A DNA stretch of 20,618 nt from the NCBI GenBank assembly GCA_013360535.1, contig JABWBL010000007.1:1-20618 (forward strand). Reading direction: 5' to 3'. The DNA comes from Planctomycetaceae bacterium. GTDB taxonomy: Bacteria; Planctomycetota; UBA1135; GCA-002686595. The notes below the pieces were generated by a model. It was not told where the DNA came from, searched no databases, and saw only the letters and a program-made list of their open reading frames with translations. Shown here one piece after another: positions 15,027 through 20,618 of the stretch. Made by a program: the position numbers and the translations under genes. Positions within the stretch are counted from its first letter, which is position 1. Each line of letters opens with the position of its first letter.

Positions 15027-17500
15027 TTGTTGCGCGCGGAGAGCCAGATCTTCACCTCGAGGGCGCCGAGCTCGTGGACGAGACGTTCGAGCGGCTGGCC
15101 GGGCTCCAGTTCCTGCCAGACGTCGTCGACGTACTCGGCGAAACGGTCATCGCCATGGACGGGCATCACGGAGACCTCGAGCGAGGCGTCCGTCGGCCAG
15201 CGACAGTCGGGCGAGACGACGAGGCGTACACGCGGCGCGGGCGAAAGCCGGACCGTGTCGCCGACGGTGAGCGGGTCGACTAGTTCGATCAAGCTCGATT
15301 CGGTGCCGATCCACAGCGGGGGCTCGTTGGTGGAGAGGCGCAACCACGGGCCGCCGCCCCAGTCGAAGTCGAACTCGTCAGGATCGAGCGGGTCGACGCG
15401 CTTGGTCGTCCACTCGCGCGCGGGCGTGCCGTCGGGCTCGAGCACGCGCACGTTGCGCCAGCGTCCGAGCTTGCGCAGGTCGAGCGGGTCGAGGCGCGGA
15501 TCGACACGCTCGCTGCCCGCCTCGACGCGCACGCCCTTGACGGTCGTCACGGGGCGGTCGACGCCGGCGAGGTGGACACGGACGGTGTACAGGCCAGCGC
15601 GAACGCCGCGCACGACGAACCTGCCGTCGGGATCGACCGAGGCCCAGAAATCGCGCTCCATGGGCCGAGTCGGATCTTCGGGAGCCTCGGGTTCGACCTC
15701 GATGTCGAGGTGGTCGCTCGAGACGTTCTCGTCGAACTCGAGCCGGCCGCGCAGGACACCGTCGTGGTCGACGACGAGCGTGACGTCGCGCTCGCCGGAG
15801 CGCGCACGCGTCGGCGACGAGCAGGCGCCATCGGCCCGCGCGACCAGCATGAACTCGTCGAACTTCTCCGCGGAGCGAAGAACGAAACGCCCGTCCGCAC
15901 CGCTGCGCAGCCGCGAGTCGCCCTCCTGCGTCCACTGGGAGCGTCGGATTCCTCCCGAGCCCTGCGCGCTGCGCACCCACGTCGTGATGCGTGCGCCCGC
16001 CACCGCCCGCCCCTGCCCGTCGACCACGCGGCCCTCGAGCAGGATCGGTAGCGGCGCAACTCTGAGGTCGCCGACGTCGTGCTCGAGCGCGTTGGCGGGC
16101 CAGTCGAACTTGTGCTCGATCTTGCCGGTCACCTCCAATCCGTCGTCGGCGAGCAAGAACTCGACCTGCGATGGACCTGTGGCCCTGCGGTCGTAGGCGA
16201 TCTCGAAGCGGCCCTGGGCGTCGGTGCGGCTCCAGATGCCGTCGACGAAGTCGTCCGTGTCCGGATCATGGCTGTCGAGGTAGACGAGGCAGCGCATCCC
16301 CGCCTGCGGCTGACCCGCTTCGTCCAGAGCGCGGCCCGTGACGGTGACCCCACTCGCTCGCGTCTCGAGCTCCAGCGTGACTTCCTGACCCGCGCGAGCG
16401 GGACCTGCAGCGCGAGCACTTTCGAGCACACGGACGCGCTCGCCGTCGAGCACAAACGGGATCACGTCGTTACCCAGCCCCACGAAGGGAAAGCGCACGC
16501 TGCCCTCGCGCACTTCGCGCTCGCCATCGAAGCGTCGCGGCTCGCCGCCCTCGGGATCGACCTCGTCTCCGGACTCGCGCAGCTCGAGCCGTGCGAGTTC
16601 CACCTTCGATTCCGCGCTGAACCGCAGCACCACGCTGCCCGTCGGCGGCAATTCGAGCGTCACGAGCTCGCCCGGCGGTGCCGTCAGCTCGAACTCCTTG
16701 CGCACGGGCGTCGCGAGCGGCTCCGCGATCGAGAAGCCATAGCGCGCGTTGTAGTCCCAGTCGCCGTCGATCAGCGCGCGGTAATGGCGAAAGCGCGCGA
16801 TTCCATCAGCATCCGTCGTGACGACGGCGTGGTCGATGGTGCAGTCCTCGCCACAATCCTGCCGCAGCGCGACCTGCACGCCCTCCACGGGTTTTCCAGC
16901 GAGATCGACGACACGCGCCGTCAGCGTGAGGTCGCGCTCGAGCGTGACGTACGTCGGATCCGTGGACGTCCGTGCGATCGCCGCGAACGCCCACAGGCCC
17001 TCGGCACTCGCGACGACCGCACCGATCTGCGCCGGCTTCGGCAAGCGCCACCTGCCCTCCGCATCGCGCTCGATCCGCTCGGCGCGTTCCGTCATGCGCT
17101 CCTCGAGCACGCCCGAGTCGAGCCACTTCTCGCACTCCGCGAGGCTCCACGGCGTCTCCGAGTCCTCCGTCTCGATCCACCACAGCTCCACACCCTCGAC
17201 GTTCCGCCGCTCGGCGCCCACCACGGGCCGGATCTCGATGCCCGTCGGCGCCAACCTGTTCGAGTCGAGCAGCTCGGCGCTCTCGCTCGCGACGGCGTCA
17301 CGCGAAGCATCGTCGTGAACCTCGTCGCCTGCTCCGGAGGCATCTGAGCCCGATGGTCGTGCGCTCGCCGTGCTCTCCAGCGTTGCCGCGCCATCCTCCA
17401 GCTCCGCCGCAGCGCCGCTGGTGTTGCCACCAAACGTCCACAGCAGCCCCCCGGCCAGCACGAGGACCGCGAGAACGACCAACGGGAGTTTCGTGCGCAT
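14903..17500 (-). CDS. Giant membrane-anchored beta-domain protein, paralogue D
   Basis: 865 residues, first of the four in transcription order. Anchor MRTKLPLVVLAVLVLAGGLLW, acidic Ser/Ala/Glu/Asp linker to about 85, then the family blocks: VVGAERRNVEGVELWW (93-108), SAEGLW (165-170), LTARVVDLAGKPVEGVQVAL (193-212), an isolated CGEDC pair (216-220), LPPTGSVVL (284-292), VRFPFVGLG (335-343), LEGRVVDGQGRAVAGARITT (488-507), DPDGRFVVRGVRAGLYTVRV (623-642), DPRLDPLDLRKLGRW (667-681) and C-terminal VLEIRWTQEALDKALAEARE. The repeated D-x-DGRFxVRG-x3-GxYTVxV blocks are typical of CarboxypepD_reg/prealbumin-like beta sandwiches. No LPXTG, PEP-CTERM or T9SS tail is present, so anchoring is N-terminal. 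ATG 17500 is preferred to TTG 17545. No catalytic motif recognised. Confidence 0.8.
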   Translation of the reverse strand: MRTKLPLVVLAVLVLAGGLLWTFGGNTSGAAAELEDGAATLESTASARPSGSDASGAGDEVHDDASRDAVASESAELLDSNRLAPTGIEIRPVVGAERRNVEGVELWWIETEDSETPWSLAECEKWLDSGVLEERMTERAERIERDAEGRWRLPKPAQIGAVVASAEGLWAFAAIARTSTDPTYVTLERDLTLTARVVDLAGKPVEGVQVALRQDCGEDCTIDHAVVTTDADGIARFRHYRALIDGDWDYNARYGFSIAEPLATPVRKEFELTAPPGELVTLELPPTGSVVLRFSAESKVELARLELRESGDEVDPEGGEPRRFDGEREVREGSVRFPFVGLGNDVIPFVLDGERVRVLESARAAGPARAGQEVTLELETRASGVTVTGRALDEAGQPQAGMRCLVYLDSHDPDTDDFVDGIWSRTDAQGRFEIAYDRRATGPSQVEFLLADDGLEVTGKIEHKFDWPANALEHDVGDLRVAPLPILLEGRVVDGQGRAVAGARITTWVRSAQGSGGIRRSQWTQEGDSRLRSGADGRFVLRSAEKFDEFMLVARADGACSSPTRARSGERDVTLVVDHDGVLRGRLEFDENVSSDHLDIEVEPEAPEDPTRPMERDFWASVDPDGRFVVRGVRAGLYTVRVHLAGVDRPVTTVKGVRVEAGSERVDPRLDPLDLRKLGRWRNVRVLEPDGTPAREWTTKRVDPLDPDEFDFDWGGGPWLRLSTNEPPLWIGTESSLIELVDPLTVGDTVRLSPAPRVRLVVSPDCRWPTDASLEVSVMPVHGDDRFAEYVDDVWQELEPGQPLERLVHELGALEVKIWLSARNNAELPCEIVRGGVLAATAGVHVLEIRWTQEALDKALAEARE

Positions 17501-17559
17501 GCGACGCGCGGCGCGGCCGGCAGGAAGCGCCGGGGGTCGCCGCAACTCGGGATAGCTTG

Positions 17560-17582
17560 CCCCCGCGCCGCGGTCACGGGGG
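17560..17582 (-). terminator. Possible weak hairpin after the cytochrome b gene
   Basis: CCCCCG (17560-17565) and CGGGGG (17577-17582) can form a 6-bp GC stem with an 11-base loop in the 111-base gap between the cytochrome b gene and paralogue D. The loop is large and there is no U-tract, so this is only a possibility. Confidence 0.25.
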
Positions 17583-17611
17583 AACCTGTCCGGGATTTCC
17601 GGCGAGCGTCG

Positions 17612-18367
17612 CTAGTCGTCGTCCTCGTCCTCGTCCTCGTCGTGCTCGCGCCCCCCGCGGCCGCGACCTTCGCCGTGCTCCTCCTCCTCGCCTTCGCCCA
17701 GGTGCACGGTCGTGCCGAGCACCGAGACCGTGCCCGCGTTCGAGTCGTAGGTCGTGGCGAGGCTCCCCGCGAAGCCAACGACCGCGGCGAGCAACGCGAG
17801 TCCCGCGAGCGGGCGTGCGCTCGCGATCGTCTCGGCCTCCGCGACGTCGCGCTTGCGGCCGTGGAGCATCGACAGCGCGATCGGGTCGTGGTGCCGCACG
17901 GTGTGCAGCACGACTCCGGTGACGTGGGCGAGCGCGAGGATCGCGAAGGCGTTGGCGCACAGCTCGTGCACGTCCTCGAACTGCTCGCCGTTGCCGTTCG
18001 CCATCTGCCAGCCGGTGAAGCCGAGCGCGCCCGCGAGCGCGAGCATGGTGAGCGCCACCCAGCTCGAAGCGGGGTTGTGACCGGCCCAGCGCTCGTTCGA
18101 ACCGCTCAGGAAACCGCGGAAGTACCGCACGAACGCCGCGGGCGAGAGCGCGAAGCCCGTGAAGCGTGCGTGCTTCGTTCCGAGAAGCCCCCAGCCCATC
18201 CGCAGTGCCGTCGTGAAGGCGAGCGCGAGTCCCGCGAGCATGTGCAGCCGGAACACCGAGGCCTGATCCTCGCCGAGCTTGGCGAGCGCGAAGGCCGCGA
18301 CGAACAACGCGGCGAAACAGGCGTGGAAGAGGCGGGTGGGGAGGTCGAAGACGAGTCCTTGGCGCAT
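17612..18367 (-). CDS. Cytochrome b561-type membrane protein with acidic/His tail
   Basis: A 251-residue di-haem b-type cytochrome of the inner membrane (COG3658-like). It opens MRQGLVFDLPTRLFHACF, typical of the group, and shows four membrane helices to about residue 157 with candidate haem-ligand histidines H15, H42, H134, H148 and H155; HARFTGFALSPAAFVRYFRGFLSG and GHNPASSW are further family signatures. A fifth hydrophobic segment (about 180-195) is followed by a tail rich in Glu, Asp, Gly and a few His (EGEEEEHGEG to DEDEDEDDD). ATG 18367 is chosen over GTG/ATG codons further up because AGGAG lies six bases before it. Such proteins pass electrons between quinol and periplasmic c-type cytochromes; the upstream gene encodes a likely c'-type partner. 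Confidence 0.9.
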   Translation of the reverse strand: MRQGLVFDLPTRLFHACFAALFVAAFALAKLGEDQASVFRLHMLAGLALAFTTALRMGWGLLGTKHARFTGFALSPAAFVRYFRGFLSGSNERWAGHNPASSWVALTMLALAGALGFTGWQMANGNGEQFEDVHELCANAFAILALAHVTGVVLHTVRHHDPIALSMLHGRKRDVAEAETIASARPLAGLALLAAVVGFAGSLATTYDSNAGTVSVLGTTVHLGEGEEEEHGEGRGRGGREHDEDEDEDDD

Positions 18368-18468
18368 GGGGGGCTCCTGGGGGAGTCCGCAAGCTAGGCA
18401 GCGCTTCCGCAGGATTCCCGCGCGACTTTCTGCGTAGGCGCGCGGCTCTTGCACGGACCGTACAACGT

Positions 18469-18507
18469 CGCGCGCCGACCGAGGGCTGCTCCCCCGGCCG
18501 GCGCGCG
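18469..18507 (-). terminator. Strong hairpin after the phosphatase-cytochrome gene
   Basis: Two 17-base arms (18469-18485 and 18491-18507) pair at every position in the minus-strand RNA if two G-U pairs are counted, around a 5-base loop. It starts 22 bases past the stop of the upstream gene. There is no U-tract. It probably ends or attenuates that transcript before the cytochrome b gene, leaving about 100 bases for a promoter of its own. Confidence 0.6.
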
Positions 18508-18529
18508 CGTTCGTTGGAGGCGCAACGTT

Positions 18530-19471
18530 CTAGTCGCGGAACTTGACGTGGCAGCTCTTGCAGGAGCTCGTGAGCTTCTTCATGTCGGCGGCGAGCACGT
18601 CGGGAGCGGCTTGGTCGAGGAACGCCTTCTCGAGCTTGTCGGCGGCGGCCCGCGTGGCGCGCATGGCCTCGAGGAAGTCCTCGCCCTTGGCCTTCACTTC
18701 GGAGTCGTCCTCGAGCTCGCGCAGGTAGTGCGAGATGCGACCGACTTCCGCGGCCGGGACGAGGTCGGGGTGCTCCTTCGGCACGCCCCACTGGGCCTTC
18801 TCGACGGCCTTGACGTTCTCGAGCGCGTAGTCGATGTCGACCATGAGCTGCACGAGGCCGGTCGACTTCCAGCGCGCGGGGAAGGCGCTCGAGGCGGCGT
18901 CGAGCTGCGCCTGGCTGGCGGGCTTGGTGTCGCTCGCGCAGGCCCACAGGCCCTTGTAGTCGGGAGCGGTGCCCGAGACCTTCATGCGCGCGGCGGCGGT
19001 CGTGGTGTCGAGCGTTCCCAAGGACAGGCCGATCGCCGCGGCCGCGCCGGCGCTGCGGTGCTTGCCGTGGTGGCAGTGCACGTAGATCGGGCCCGGCAGG
19101 TCGCGCACCACGCGGGCGAGCTCGAGCTTGCGCGCGTCGTCGATGCCGTCGTAGCCGATCGGCAGGTGCACGTAGCGCATTCCAAGGCGCTGCGCCGCCT
19201 CGACCTCGGGCTGCGCGCCGTCGACCGAGATGATGGTCTTGATCCCCATGGCCGCGAGGGTCTCGAGGCCGCCGTGCTCGGGCTGCGAACCCGACATCAT
19301 CGAATCCGTGTAGGCGACGACGTTGTGCAGGCCGGGCAGGTCGACGGCCTTCGCCTCGCTGACCGCCGGGCGCGGGAGCGGGTCGAGGTGCGGCGGCGCG
19401 TCGGAGGTGCTCGCACAGGAGAACCCGAGGGCGAGGGCGAACAGCGCGAGGGCGGGGAGCAGGAGTCGCAT
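18530..19471 (-). CDS. Lipoprotein: DSP-like phosphatase fused to cytochrome c'-like domain
   Basis: 313 residues. MRLLLPALALFALALGFSC is a secretion signal with a loose lipobox (Cys19). Residues about 45-170 form a dual-specificity/tyrosine-phosphatase-like domain: SGSQPEHGGLETLAAMGIKTIISVDG, RYVHLPIGYDGI, and the P-loop VHCHHGKHRSAG with catalytic Cys133 and Arg139 (CX5R) intact and Asp108 a candidate general acid. Residues about 210-313 are a helical bundle ending in C304-K-S-C307-H308, a c-type haem-binding CXXCH at the extreme C-terminus as in cytochrome c'. Both active sites look complete, which is an unusual pairing in the periplasm. ATG 19471 is preferred to GTG 19498 because it starts the signal peptide directly. 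The cytochrome b gene follows. Substrate and physiological role unknown. Confidence 0.85.
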   Translation of the reverse strand: MRLLLPALALFALALGFSCASTSDAPPHLDPLPRPAVSEAKAVDLPGLHNVVAYTDSMMSGSQPEHGGLETLAAMGIKTIISVDGAQPEVEAAQRLGMRYVHLPIGYDGIDDARKLELARVVRDLPGPIYVHCHHGKHRSAGAAAAIGLSLGTLDTTTAAARMKVSGTAPDYKGLWACASDTKPASQAQLDAASSAFPARWKSTGLVQLMVDIDYALENVKAVEKAQWGVPKEHPDLVPAAEVGRISHYLRELEDDSEVKAKGEDFLEAMRATRAAADKLEKAFLDQAAPDVLAADMKKLTSSCKSCHVKFRD

Positions 19472-19659
19472 GGGCGGGGTCGGATCCTTGGGGTTCACCC
19501 CGGGCGGTCTGACAAGTTGTGTGCCAAGGCCCGGGAGCGCAAGGGCGGCGTGGGGCCGGGCGATCGGAAGTTTCGGCGTGTTCCGTTCTCGTAGCAGGGG
19601 CGCCCGTGAGCGGCGGGCGGGCGACAGGCGCCGGGGCTGGGCGGTAGGCTTCCCCCTCC
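19472..19659. other. Divergent intergenic region
   Basis: 188 bases between the phosphatase-cytochrome gene (leftward) and the helicase fragment (rightward). It must hold any promoters for both directions, but I see no convincing -35/-10 pair, no tRNA and no helicase coding sequence in any frame. An in-frame TAG at 19645-19647 blocks upstream extension of the helicase frame. Confidence 0.5.
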
Positions 19660-20618
19660 ATGGGCGCAGCTCGAACTCGCGGGTCCTCCCTGTTCCCGCT
19701 CGCCGGCGCGCTGGTTTGTGGCGGTGTCGGCACGTTGTCCGGCCTGTTCGCCTCGCGCGCCCGCCTCGCGGCGCAGGACTACGGGTGCGTGCGCTCTGTC
19801 GCGCTGATGGCCGCGCTCACGCAGGGGCGCAATTTCCTTCTCCGCGGCGTCGACAAGCGCACGCAGGAGGCGCGCGACGACCTGTTCGGCGCGGAGAGCG
19901 AGTCCGATTTCTTCCTGCTCATGCGCGCGTGGCGCTACGCGGACAAGGCCAACTACAACCTGGATGCCTGTCGCCGCCTCGGCATCCACGCGCAGGCCGT
20001 GCGGCAGGTCGGTCCGCTGTTCGAACAATTCCTCGAAATCGCCGCCGCCGAAAAACTCGACACGGCCGAAAAGCGCATCGACGGCGTCGCCGTGCGCAAG
20101 TGCGTGCTGCTGGGCTTCAGCGACCATCTCGCGCGCCGCGTCGACCAGGGCACAATGCGTTGCGAGCTCGTGCACGGGCGCAAGGGCGTGCTGGCCCGCG
20201 AGAGCTGCATCCAGGGTGCCCCGCTCTTCGTCGCCGCCGAGATCACCGAGATCGAGAGCCGCGGCGAGGTGAACACGATCCTCAACCTCAACACCGCCAT
20301 CGAGGAGGCGTGGTTGAAGGAGCTGTTCCCGGAGGATTTCCAGGATGCCGGTGGCGTCACCTACGACGTGACGCAGCGTCGCGTGCTCGCGCGCAAGGAG
20401 CGCCGCTTCCGCGACCTTGTGCTGGAGTCGAAGCAGACGGCCGACGAGCCGCCGGAAGGGCAGGCCGCCGCCCTGCTCGCGCGCGAGGTGATGGCCGGGC
20501 GCATCGAGCTCACCGAGTGGAACGAGTCCGTCGAACACTGGATCGTGCGCGTGAACTGTCTGGCAAAGTGGTGGCCCGAACTGGAGGTCAACCCCATCAC
20601 CGAGACCGACCGCGCCAC
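19660..20618 (+). pseudogene. C-terminal part of an HrpB-like DEAH RNA helicase, 5'-truncated
   Basis: An open frame of 319 codons running off the window's right edge. From about residue 35 it matches the post-helicase region of bacterial HrpB-type DEAH helicases: RLAAQDYGCVRSVALMAALTQGR (HA2/ratchet), DFFLLMRAWRYA and NLDACRRLGIHAQAVRQ, then the OB-fold/HrpB-specific part with RCELVHGRKGVLARES, PLFVAAEITEIESRGEVNT, EEAWLKELFPEDF, RRFRDLVLESK and IELTEWNESVEHWIVRVNCL. The two RecA-like helicase domains (Walker A, DEAH box, motif VI) that should precede it, roughly 400 residues, are absent: a TAG lies 12 bases before the ATG, and other genes with clear functions occupy the sequence further left. 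The first 30 residues look unrelated. Either a truncated relic or a stand-alone accessory-domain protein. The 3' end is outside the window. Confidence 0.75.

Noticed and set aside
14903..17500. C-terminal sorting signals (LPXTG, PEP-CTERM, T9SS) on the giant proteins
   Set aside because: All four end in a charged amphipathic helix with RW and Lys/Arg/Glu. None has a sorting motif or a terminal hydrophobic helix, so anchoring by the N-terminal segment is the simpler reading.
19495..20538. A 347-codon minus-strand open frame at the right end
   Set aside because: Antisense to the helicase fragment, whose plus-strand translation carries long recognisable HrpB-type motifs. The plus frame simply has no stop inside the window.
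1..20618. CRISPR arrays, tRNA/rRNA genes, insertion sequences
   Set aside because: No regularly spaced short repeats, no tRNA-like cloverleaf sequence, no rRNA signatures and no transposase motifs were seen in any gap; all gaps are under 200 bases.

Overview
This is a GC-rich, densely coding bacterial window. High GC, few strong Shine-Dalgarno sequences, and very long secreted proteins built from carboxypeptidase-regulatory-like beta domains point to Planctomycetota or a relative. That assignment is an inference, because no rRNA or other marker gene is present.

Layout. Bases 1-4740 (+) hold a tripartite RND efflux operon: the end of a membrane fusion protein, a full inner-membrane RND pump, and a NodT/OprM-type outer-membrane lipoprotein. 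A strong GC hairpin closes it. Bases 4787-6108 (+) hold a small arsenic operon: an ArsR repressor with a promoter/operator that can be read base by base and an apparently leaderless start, then an ArsM arsenite methyltransferase. A short hairpin separates it from the convergent minus-strand block. On the minus strand, read right to left from 19471 to 6145, come a lipoprotein fusing a dual-specificity-phosphatase-like domain to a C-terminal cytochrome c'-like haem domain, a b561-type cytochrome b with an acidic/His tail, four tandem paralogues of about 870 residues each, and a ClbS/DfsB (DUF1706) family protein. Bases 19660-20618 (+) hold the C-terminal half of an HrpB-like DEAH RNA helicase with no helicase core upstream.

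How the genes work together. The RND genes form one export machine of unknown substrate. ArsR and ArsM form a sense-and-methylate arsenic response with no permease or reductase in the window. The phosphatase/cytochrome lipoprotein and the cytochrome b may form a periplasm-membrane redox pair.

The best candidate for something undescribed is the four-paralogue array at 6719-17500. Its members are membrane-anchored, multi-domain beta proteins that share a colinear set of signature motifs ending in a DPRLxxLDL block and a C-terminal LE[IVL]RW helix. Two neighbours share a C-terminal 124 bp at about 97% DNA identity although they are otherwise diverged, which suggests gene conversion. No function can be read from the sequence. 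No gap between genes exceeds 300 bases.
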